This document shows, in pieces, positions 43,196 to 48,332 of a stretch of DNA of 48,332 bases. A program made the translations under genes and the position numbers. Positions within the stretch are counted from its first letter, which is position 1, and the number at the start of each line of letters is the position of its first letter. Location of the stretch: positions 1 to 48,332 of the forward strand of contig NZOF01000088.1 of NCBI GenBank assembly GCA_002695185.1, in the 5' to 3' direction. The notes beneath the pieces were generated by a model. The model saw only the letters and a list, made by a program, of their open reading frames with translations. It was not told the origin of the DNA and ran no database searches. The DNA comes from Erythrobacter sp. (lineage in GTDB: Bacteria > Pseudomonadota > Alphaproteobacteria > Sphingomonadales > Sphingomonadaceae).

Positions 43196-43281
43196 GGCCG
43201 TGAGGCGACCGAATCAGTCGCCGCGTTTTTCGATCACTCGGAGCCCCAGCAGGCACTTCTTGCTAGGAAATCACGCCGAGA

Positions 43282-43298
43282 ACGACTATTATAGTCGT
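43282..43298. promoter_or_regulatory. putative QseC-type operator
   Basis: Perfect palindrome ACGACTA (43282-43288), TTA, TAGTCGT (43292-43298), 43 bp upstream of the HTH start. The centre (TATTAT/TATAGT) looks like a -10 box, so binding there would block transcription. Operators of this form are known for ICE regulators of the QseC kind. Confidence 0.6.
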
Positions 43299-43329
43299 AG
43301 TTTTGGCGTGCGCGTAGGTCCGTGTGGGA

Positions 43330-43349
43330 GGTGATCATGCATGATCACC
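43330..43349. promoter_or_regulatory. 20-bp perfect palindrome across the start codon of the HTH gene
   Basis: GGTGATCATG / CATGATCACC: both halves are exact complements. The start codon ATG 43341 and the end of the ribosome site (GGGAG, 43326-43330) lie in it. It could be an operator or an mRNA hairpin that hides the start. Confidence 0.55.
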
Positions 43350-43583
43350 GCCCGACAGTTTCGGGCCGCACGCGCGTTGCTGGGTTGGACACAGGAGACG
43401 CTCGCTGACCAGGCCCGGGTCTCATTGACCGCGCTCAAGCGCCTCGAATCCGCCAGTGGTCTCGAGGTCTTTGAGAGTACGCGCGATGAGGTGAGAAGGG
43501 CCTTCGAACGCGCCGGCATCGTCTTCCTGAACTCCGATCAGGGCAAGGGAGTGCTGCTCGTCGATGCAAAGAAGGAAAACTGA
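43341..43583 (+). CDS. XRE-type HTH regulator, QseC-like
   Basis: 80 aa, a single helix-turn-helix domain: ITARQFRAARALLGWTQETL then RVSLTALKRLESASG, ending in a beta strand (VLLVDAKKEN). In Mesorhizobium symbiosis ICEs a small HTH regulator, QseC, controls the antiactivator gene qseM; the same neighbour is present here (43704). Two palindromes lie in its promoter and over its start, consistent with autorepression. The identification as QseC is by context and size, not by a diagnostic motif. Confidence 0.75.
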   Translation: MITARQFRAARALLGWTQETLADQARVSLTALKRLESASGLEVFESTRDEVRRAFERAGIVFLNSDQGKGVLLVDAKKEN

Positions 43584-43703
43584 CGTTCGACAACTCGCTG
43601 CGTTGGCCCAACGTTCCGCAGTAGAGCCTTGCGTCATCCTTCCGATAAAATCATCGTTAACAATTCCCTCCAGTTTGGATACATCGCGTGATCGGGGGAT
43701 GTT

Positions 43704-43967
43704 GTGACCAAAGACGACTTTCTTGATCAGCCGCCGTCCGGGGCAGCGCTCACGGCCTATGACCACGCACATCTGAAGCTCTACGTCCGGCTGCTCGACG
43801 CCGAGCGTGAGGGCGCGGATTGGCGTGAGGTTGTCGCGGTGCTGTTCAACCTCGATGCGGGCGCCGATCCGGAGCGCGCCTTGCACGTCTACACCAGCCA
43901 TCTCGACCGCGCGAAATGGATGACGAAAAGCGGCTTCTGCGAGCTTCTTCAGGGTCGCCTTCATTGA
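43704..43967 (+). CDS. qseM: DUF2285 single-domain protein, QseM-like antiactivator
   Basis: 87 aa consisting of one DUF2285 domain: ALTAYDHAHLKLYVRLLDAE, VVAVLFNLDAGADPERAL and KWMTKSGFCELLQGRL. The same domain forms the C-terminus of the FseA-like protein encoded next (44086-44851). In Mesorhizobium loti, QseM is a DUF2285 protein that binds FseA and TraR and blocks excision and transfer. Start GTG 43704 with a GGGGGA tract upstream. It is preceded by the QseC-like HTH gene and followed by fseA, which matches the known circuit. No TraR/LuxI homologue lies in this window. Confidence 0.7.
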   Translation: MTKDDFLDQPPSGAALTAYDHAHLKLYVRLLDAEREGADWREVVAVLFNLDAGADPERALHVYTSHLDRAKWMTKSGFCELLQGRLH

Positions 43968-44085
43968 GGTGATGCGCAAACCGCATCACGTCGCGCCCAC
44001 TTCGTCCTTCCCCCGCCTCGTTCAACCGGGAATCGTATCTGCCGCATAACTCGCGTTGAATGAACTTGCGCAGAGGCAGAGAAGG

Positions 44086-44851
44086 ATGTCCGAAGATGAA
44101 GATTGGCGGTCCGAGGCCGCCTATGACTACATTGACAAGCTGACCCCCGGCGATCTTGCCTGGGAGTTCTTGCGTCGTAACCCCGATTACCGGAACGCAT
44201 ACCGTGACTTGGTAGCCACCGGGCGGCTTACCGAAGCCATCGCTCAGGAATTTGCTGAACGATGGGGCTTGCGATTTCGTCGCCGACCCTCGCAACTCGG
44301 CGCTCATCCAGCCAATCTTCTGGATCCCGCAAACCGATCCCGCGACACTCCCGTTCACCATCGGACCGAACCCGGCGGGACATCTCCACCTCCGCGTTGA
44401 GGATCTGCACGCCCACGCCATCATCGAGCATGATCCTGGCCTGATCCGGCTCGTACTGCGCGGCGAACCCCACGACGTGGCCCTGTTCAACGTCGATGAT
44501 GCCCGCCCCCTTGGCGCGTTCATCTTATTCGATGAACTGACGCCCGACCGACTGACCGCGGTCGAACGGCTCTGGCACGCGATGTTCGGCAAGCGCGTGC
44601 CGCCCGATCCACGCCTGACGCCGCAAAGACGTCAGCGCGCCCGCCAGATGCTGCGCGCCATCGACGCGCGCGCGAGCGGCGCCATCTACCGCACCGTCGC
44701 CGAGCATCTCTTCCCCCAGCACAAGATTGACGCAGCATCCTGGGTCGGCGACCCGATCCGGGAGATCACCATCCGTCTCGCCCGCGACGGCATGAAGCTC
44801 GTTCGCGGCGGCTATCGGACATTGCTGCGCCGCCCACGCCGGGATCGCTGA
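44086..44851 (+). CDS. fseA: FseA-like activator of ICE excision, made by +1 frameshift (DUF6499 + DUF2285)
   Basis: Two overlapping frames. The first starts at ATG 44086 (RSEAAYDYIDKLTPGDLAWE through AEAIAQEF-like residues to WGLRF), a DUF6499-type domain; without a shift it would run on as Arg/Pro-rich nonsense to 44400. The second frame continues ADPRNSALIQPIFWIPQTD and a full DUF2285 domain to 44851. Skipping one base at 44275-44278 (TTT-C) joins them into one 254-aa protein. In M. loti FseA is produced exactly so, by low-frequency +1 programmed frameshifting between msi172 and msi171, and activates the excisionase gene rdfS, which here follows 126 bp downstream. Confidence 0.75.
44269..44281 (+). 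other. candidate +1 programmed frameshift site of fseA
   Basis: The 0-frame codons are TTG CGA TTT CGT CGC; the +1 frame gives TTC GTC GCC GAC. The Phe tRNA on TTT (44275-44277) could slip one base to TTC (44276-44278) while CGT waits in the A site, the classic mechanism of +1 slippage. The resulting junction reads LRF then VADPRNS. Confidence 0.6.
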
Positions 44852-44863
44852 TACCCGCTCGCG

Positions 44864-44890
44864 TGTCGATTTTAGCATCTTACTTCGACA
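44864..44890. promoter_or_regulatory. inverted repeat upstream of the excisionase gene
   Basis: TGTCGA (44864-44869), 15 bases, TCGACA (44885-44890) in the 126-bp gap between fseA and the excisionase gene, a plausible activator site. Confidence 0.35.
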
Positions 44891-44977
44891 TCGTCCGGGG
44901 CGCCGTCTTCGCGCCACCGTGCTCGCAACCCGCCGCTTATTCGAAGCGGCCGCCCGCGAGACTACGGAGGTGCGATC

Positions 44978-45259
44978 ATGGCCGAAAGAGCCGCCAATTT
45001 ACCGCCACGCTACCTGAGAACGCAGGAGGCGGCTCGCTTCCTCGGCCTTTCCGAACGCACCCTCGAGAAGCATCGGACCTACGGGACCGGTCCGATCTAT
45101 CGCAAACTCGGCGGCCGTGTGGTCTATTCCGTCGACGACCTTCAGGCCTGGGCGGATCGCGGTCTCGTCACCTCCACGTCCGATCCGCGCGGCGGCACTG
45201 TTTTGCCGGCCAAACGCCAGGCAGCTTCCCCCGCCGCCGGCGGCCGCTTCGCGCGCTGA
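44978..45259 (+). CDS. rdfS: AlpA/MerR-like HTH protein, RdfS-type excisionase
   Basis: 93 aa. One winged helix-turn-helix of the excisionase type: PRYLRTQEAARFLGLSERTL, then RKLGGRVVYSVDDLQAWADR, with a disordered tail. Such proteins bind DNA at attachment sites and turn the integrase toward excision (recombination directionality factors), and several also act as transcription factors. GGAGG precedes ATG 44978. In ICEs of this kind the gene activated by FseA is rdfS; the order fseA, then this gene, then repA fits. The integrase and att sites are outside the window. Confidence 0.75.
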   Translation: MAERAANLPPRYLRTQEAARFLGLSERTLEKHRTYGTGPIYRKLGGRVVYSVDDLQAWADRGLVTSTSDPRGGTVLPAKRQAASPAAGGRFAR

Positions 45260-45270
45260 GGTGGCCGGCC

Positions 45271-46158
45271 GTGTCGTCCCGCCACACCCATCTCGATGAG
45301 CGCGCGCAGCTCGATCTGTTCCGAGCGCTGCCCGGCGATCTCGCTCCGCGGGATGCGCAGGACCTCATGGCCTATCCGTTCTTTTCGCTCGCCAAGTCAA
45401 AGCGCCTGGCGCCGATCGACTTCAAAACCGGCTCGGTAAAAATCCGCGTCGAAGCCGTGCCCGAGCACGGCATGGCCACGATCTGGGACGCGGACGTCCT
45501 CATCTGGGCGGCCTCGCAGATCGTCGAGGCGCGCGACGTCGGCCTGCGCCCCTCACGCCTGATGGCGACCACCCCCTATGAAATTCTGAACTTCATCGGC
45601 CGCGGCGTGTCGCTGCGCGACTACGACCGCCTGAAGGCCGCGCTGGATAGGCTGCAATCGACAACGGTCGCGACCTCGATCCGCCAGCCGACCGAGCGGC
45701 GGATGCACCGCTTCTCCTGGATCAACGAATGGAAAGAGCGTGCCGATCATCGCGGCCGGCCGCTCGGCCTCGAACTGATCGTGCCCGACTGGTTCTACGG
45801 CGCCGTCCTCGACGACGCGCTCGTGCTGACGATCGACCGCAATTATTTCGGCCTGACGGGCGGCCTGGAGCGCTGGCTGTACCGCCTCGTGCGGAAACAC
45901 GGTGGCCGCCAAGAATTCGGCTGGAGCTTCGATTTCCCGTATCTCCACGCCAAGTCCGGCAGCCTCTCGCCGCTCAAGCACTTCGCCTACGACCTGCGCG
46001 ACATCGTCCGCCGCCAGCCGCTGCCAGGCTACCGGCTCACCATCGAGCAATGCCTCGGCGGTCCCGAAATTCTCTCCTTTGTGCCGACCGACCCGGATGC
46101 CCTCGGCATCCCGCGCCGTCGTCGCCGGAGCAACTCTCGTCCTGGGGATAAGCTGTGA
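45271..46158 (+). CDS. repA: replication initiator protein RepA
   Basis: 295 aa. Recognised as the RepA/RPA initiator family of alphaproteobacterial plasmids by AYPFFSLAKSKRLAPIDF, VRIEAVPEHGMATIWDADVL-type segment (KIRVEAVPEHGMATIWDADV), TPYEILNFIGRGVSLRDYDR and RNYFGLTGGLERWLYRLVRK. Start GTG 45271, with GAGGTGG upstream, is preferred because the family begins there; the frame is open well upstream into the excisionase gene. The C-terminus overlaps the start of the iteron region. It shows that the ICE carries a plasmid-like replicon. Confidence 0.88.
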   Translation: MSSRHTHLDERAQLDLFRALPGDLAPRDAQDLMAYPFFSLAKSKRLAPIDFKTGSVKIRVEAVPEHGMATIWDADVLIWAASQIVEARDVGLRPSRLMATTPYEILNFIGRGVSLRDYDRLKAALDRLQSTTVATSIRQPTERRMHRFSWINEWKERADHRGRPLGLELIVPDWFYGAVLDDALVLTIDRNYFGLTGGLERWLYRLVRKHGGRQEFGWSFDFPYLHAKSGSLSPLKHFAYDLRDIVRRQPLPGYRLTIEQCLGGPEILSFVPTDPDALGIPRRRRRSNSRPGDKL

Positions 46159-46164
46159 ATAGTC

Positions 46165-46250
46165 TCGTGCTATCAGGGACCAGCACTGTCGTGCCATCGG
46201 GGACCGGACTCTCGTGCTATCGGGGACCGGAATCGTCGATTCCTCGTGCT
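46165..46250 (+). repeat. iterons of the RepA origin
   Basis: Three direct repeats of 17 bp, TCGTGCTATCAGGGACC (46165-46181), TCGTGCCATCGGGGACC (46189-46205) and TCGTGCTATCGGGGACC (46212-46228), plus a half copy TCGTGCT (46244-46250). Spacing 24 and 23 bp puts them on one helical face, as for initiator-binding iterons. They start 7 bp after the repA stop codon. Confidence 0.75.
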
Positions 46251-46305
46251 GAATCAGCAGTTTGCGAGCCCTGTAACTTATCTAACCTAGATTCCTACGG
46301 AATCT
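46229..46305. repeat. two inverted repeats with shared half-site in the origin
   Basis: GGAATC (46229-46234), GTC, GATTCC (46238-46243), and AGATTCC (46289-46295), TAC, GGAATCT (46299-46305). Both have the same half-sites (GATTCC and GGAATC) in opposite order. The second is in an AT-rich stretch (46273-46312) that may be the unwinding region, and is followed by TTTCT, 62 bp before parA. Confidence 0.55.
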
Positions 46306-46366
46306 TTCTAACGCGACCGGGTTTTTCGGCCGCTGTGGACGAGTCCCCGATCGCCGGGAGACCGTC

Positions 46367-47005
46367 ATGATCGTCGCGCTGCTCAACCAGAAAGGCGGCG
46401 TCGGCAAGACGACGCTCGCCCTCCACCTTGCTGGCGAATGGGCTCGCCGTGGACAGCGCGTCACGCTGATCGACGCCGATCCGCAGGGCTCGGCGCTCGA
46501 CTGGTCGCAGCAGCGCAGCCGGGAGGGGCTGGAGCGGCTGTTCGGTGTCGTCGGCCTCGCCCGCGACACGCTCCACCGTGAAGCGCCGGAGCTGGCCCGC
46601 GACGCCGACCATGTCGTCATCGACGGCCCGCCGCGCGTCGCCGGGCTGATGCGCTCGGCGCTGCTCGCCGCCGACCTCGTGCTGATCCCGGTGCAGCCAT
46701 CGCCGCTCGATGGCTGGGCGTCCGCCGAAATGCTCGCGCTGCTCAGCGAGGCGCGCATCTACCGCCCGCAGCTCGCCGCGCGCTTCGTGCTGAACCGCTG
46801 CGCGGCCCGCACGGTTCTGGCGCGGGAGACCGCCGAGACGCTGGCGGATCACGACCCGCCCTTGCTCTCGACCACGATCGGCCAGCGCATCGTCTTCGCC
46901 GACGTCGTGCAGACCGGCCGGCTCGCCGCCGAGCATGACGGGGATTGTCCCGGCGCGCGCGAGATCGCCGCGCTCGCGGCGGAAGTCGCGAGGATCGGCG
47001 CATGA
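46367..47005 (+). CDS. parA: ParA-family ATPase
   Basis: 212 aa, short ParA/MinD type. Walker A deviant motif KGGVGKTT (9-16), Walker A' DADPQGSALDW and Walker B VVIDGPPR. No N-terminal helix-turn-helix, so it does not bind operator by itself. It begins with MIVALLNQKGGVGK. The small ribbon-helix-helix protein at 47002, joined by an ATGA overlap, is the likely DNA-binding partner. With RepA and iterons upstream it forms a replication and partition cassette. Confidence 0.93.
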   Translation: MIVALLNQKGGVGKTTLALHLAGEWARRGQRVTLIDADPQGSALDWSQQRSREGLERLFGVVGLARDTLHREAPELARDADHVVIDGPPRVAGLMRSALLAADLVLIPVQPSPLDGWASAEMLALLSEARIYRPQLAARFVLNRCAARTVLARETAETLADHDPPLLSTTIGQRIVFADVVQTGRLAAEHDGDCPGAREIAALAAEVARIGA

Positions 47006-47256
47006 GCGAGCGGTCCCCGAAACGCAGCTTTGCCGCTCGTCCAGCCAATCCCGAAGACTGGATCAAGGCGCCCGAACGCCAGGCCTCCCGTAGCCAGCCC
47101 GCCGAGGACTTCTCGGCCCGGCTGACAATCGACGTCACCGCCGACATGCGCGGTCGCATCAAGATCGCCGCCTTTCAGCGCGGCCAGACCGTCACCGACA
47201 TGGTGCGCGCGCTGTTTGAACGCGAATTCCCACCCCCGTCAGGAGAAGGACAATGA
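47002..47256 (+). CDS. small ribbon-helix-helix protein, ParA partner
   Basis: 84 aa. The N-terminal half is disordered and basic (SPKRSFAARPANPEDWIKAP). The C-terminal half, DFSARLTIDVTADMRGRIKI then GQTVTDMVRALFEREF, is a ribbon-helix-helix DNA-binding fold, as in ParG/CopG centromere-binding proteins. Overlaps parA and the DUF2840 gene by ATGA on both sides. Likely the centromere-binding half of the ParA system, possibly acting at the GATTCC/GGAATC repeats upstream (inference). Confidence 0.8.
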   Translation: MSERSPKRSFAARPANPEDWIKAPERQASRSQPAEDFSARLTIDVTADMRGRIKIAAFQRGQTVTDMVRALFEREFPPPSGEGQ

Positions 47257-47774
47257 CCGGCGTTGTCGCCGCGCCAGTGCGCGTCGGCCGTGCTGCCGCC
47301 GAACTGCCGCCCGAAGCATTCACCCAGGTCGAACTCGTCTGGATCGAGAAGCAAACGGAGCACTGGGTTCGCTTCGGCCGCGAGCGGCGCGAGCAGATCC
47401 TCGACCGCCGCCGTCGCATCCTCTTCTTCCCTCCCGGCAGCGTCCTCGCGCTCGTGCGCTGGGCGGCGAACGAGCACGGCACCGTTCTCTCGCGGCTCGA
47501 CATCCTGCGCACGGTCGAGCGCGACGCAGCGTGCCAGACCATTCCGACGGTCACGCCCGGCGCAGAGGTTCTGCTGCACGTCGATGGCTGGCCGAAGGTG
47601 GAGCGCGTGCTCCAACTCATCGACGCCATAGAGGCGCGCGGCATCGATCCGATCGAGGTTTCGCCCGACCATTGGCGCCATGTCCACAATCGGATGACCG
47701 TCGGCGAAACGCCGCGCGCTTACGATGCGCGCCAGCATCGCGCCTTCCTCCTGCGCCGGGAGATCGGCGCATGA
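47253..47774 (+). CDS. DUF2840 family protein
   Basis: 173 aa. A family found almost only in ICEs and plasmids of Alpha- and Gammaproteobacteria next to traF: TQVELVWIEKQTEHWVRFGR, then SVLALVRWAANEHGTVLSRL. No membrane segment or known catalytic motif. It is translationally coupled (ATGA) to the genes on both sides, so it probably works with TraF or in transfer regulation. Function not established. Confidence 0.92.
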   Translation: MTGVVAAPVRVGRAAAELPPEAFTQVELVWIEKQTEHWVRFGRERREQILDRRRRILFFPPGSVLALVRWAANEHGTVLSRLDILRTVERDAACQTIPTVTPGAEVLLHVDGWPKVERVLQLIDAIEARGIDPIEVSPDHWRHVHNRMTVGETPRAYDARQHRAFLLRREIGA

Positions 47775-48316
47775 CCCGGCTCTCCTACGCCATCGTCACG
47801 ACGGCGGCCGTGTCGCTTCTCGGCATCGCCTCTGTGGCATCGTTCGCGCCGAAGCTGATCTGGAACGCGTCCGCCAGCACGCCCGTCGGCTTCTATACCA
47901 TCAACGAACCCGGCCCGGTCGCCGTGACCGATCTGGTCGCGGTGGATGCTCCTGAACCACTCGCCACCTTCCTGTCCGATGGCGGTTACCTGCCGCGCGG
48001 CGTGCCGCTGCTGAAGCGCGTCGCCGCGCTCCCGGGACAGCGAGTCTGCCGGACCGGGCTCGCCATCACCGTCGACGGCGTGCCGATGGGTGACGCCCTT
48101 GATCGCGATCGTCGCGGCCGTCCGCTCCCGATCTGGCAGGGCTGCCGGTTGGTCGCGAATGGCGAGCTGTTCCTGATGAACTGGCAGGTCCGCGACAGCC
48201 TCGACGGTCGCTATTTCGGCCCGCTCCCGGCCTCCGCCGTGATCGGCCGGGCCACCCCTCTCTACACCGACGAGGACGGCGATGGCCGCTTCGTCTGGCG
48301 CGCGCCGACGCGGTGA
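47771..48316 (+). CDS. traF: S26-family conjugal pilin peptidase TraF
   Basis: 181 aa. One N-terminal membrane helix (about 7-29) followed by an S26 signal-peptidase-like domain: nucleophile Ser in ASTPVGFY (S-x-P-x-G motif) and general-base Lys in LLKRVAALPGQ. TraF of IncP plasmids cleaves and cyclises the TrbC pilin in the periplasm. The Gly-Phe-Tyr and final FGPLPASAVIGRATPLY segment are typical. Start ATG overlaps the DUF2840 stop as ATGA. A further gene starts at 48327. Confidence 0.93.
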   Translation: MTRLSYAIVTTAAVSLLGIASVASFAPKLIWNASASTPVGFYTINEPGPVAVTDLVAVDAPEPLATFLSDGGYLPRGVPLLKRVAALPGQRVCRTGLAITVDGVPMGDALDRDRRGRPLPIWQGCRLVANGELFLMNWQVRDSLDGRYFGPLPASAVIGRATPLYTDEDGDGRFVWRAPTR

Positions 48317-48326
48317 CGGCGCGCCC

Positions 48327-48332
48327 ATGACC
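48327..48332 (+). CDS. possible start of the next transfer gene (truncated by window)
   Basis: Only ATG ACC is present before the end of the window, 11 bp after the traF stop. In related ICEs a lytic transglycosylase gene usually follows traF. Nothing more can be said. Confidence 0.3.

Noticed and set aside
43601..43613. Palindrome CGTTGGCCCAACG before the QseM-like gene, considered as tra box or LuxR-type site
   Set aside because: Too short and too GC-centred for an 18-20 bp LuxR/TraR box; no LuxR or LuxI homologue is in the window.
44086..44400. Reading the first frame of the FseA-like region as a complete 104-aa protein
   Set aside because: The sequence after WGLRF turns to Arg/Pro-rich nonsense, whereas the other frame continues with a conserved domain. 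The short product may still arise when no frameshift occurs.
1..48332. Search for tRNA, rRNA, CRISPR arrays, integrase, insertion sequences and att repeats
   Set aside because: No regularly spaced repeat-spacer array, transposase or integrase motif, or tRNA-like cloverleaf was recognised. The ICE ends therefore cannot be placed from this window.

Overview
The window is GC-rich, densely coded alphaproteobacterial DNA. The gene families, and the arrangement of the conjugative-element backbone, suggest a sphingomonad (Sphingomonas, Sphingobium or Novosphingobium type); this is an inference from family resemblance, not a database match. No rRNA, tRNA, CRISPR array, transposase or integrase was recognised.

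Left part (1-28.9 kb): accessory, mostly catabolic and stress genes with many regulators. 0.1-3.3 kb is a small putative TetR regulon (tetR, wrbA, a small four-helix transporter, a VOC dioxygenase-like protein) tied together by three copies of one 17-bp operator-like sequence. 3.4-9.9 kb is a LysR-controlled oxidation operon (zinc alcohol dehydrogenase, MBL-fold hydrolase, aromatic-type aldehyde dehydrogenase, an unknown protein). It is flanked by two pieces of genomic debris: an MFS/HlyD remnant on the left, and on the right a deletion scar fusing an MFS N-terminus to an SDR C-terminus. 10.1-18.0 kb, all on the minus strand, holds a secreted prolyl oligopeptidase and then a tightly coupled set: TetR regulator, second prolyl oligopeptidase, OmpR response regulator, histidine kinase and CPBP membrane protease. 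18.1-28.9 kb has a small lipoprotein, a truncated class A beta-lactamase, three LysR regulators, two Gfo/Idh/MocA oxidoreductases, an aldo/keto reductase, an Asp-nucleophile alpha/beta hydrolase, a FrnE/DsbA-type thiol protein, an F420-reductase-like dinucleotide-binding protein and an SDR.

Right part (29.3 kb to the end): the backbone of an integrative and conjugative element (ICE) of the alphaproteobacterial type. Order: DUF932 protein, large ParB-like protein, three small proteins, a DarB-like methyltransferase/strawberry-notch helicase (1446 aa), Toprim/primase-like protein, DUF2493 protein, two small proteins, DUF736 protein, an excision-control cassette, RepA, iterons, ParA, a ribbon-helix-helix protein, DUF2840 and the TraF peptidase. 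An unrelated SAM methyltransferase sits antisense in the middle. The transfer genes proper (relaxase, coupling protein, trb genes) presumably lie beyond the right end.

Most striking observations: (1) the cassette at 43.3-45.3 kb has the composition of the Mesorhizobium QseC-QseM-FseA-RdfS switch. The fseA-like gene is split into DUF6499 and DUF2285 halves that join only by a +1 frameshift at a TTT-C site, as known for programmed frameshifting in FseA. (2) Two families of repeated structured 5' leaders precede ICE genes: a radC-motif-like hairpin before the DUF932, ParB and (divergent copy) helicase genes, and a second leader shared by the DUF2493 and DUF736 genes. (3) RepA, three 17-bp iterons and ParA give the ICE a plasmid-like replicon. 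(4) The peptidase/two-component/membrane-protease operon and the three-operator TetR regulon are unusual local circuits in the accessory part.
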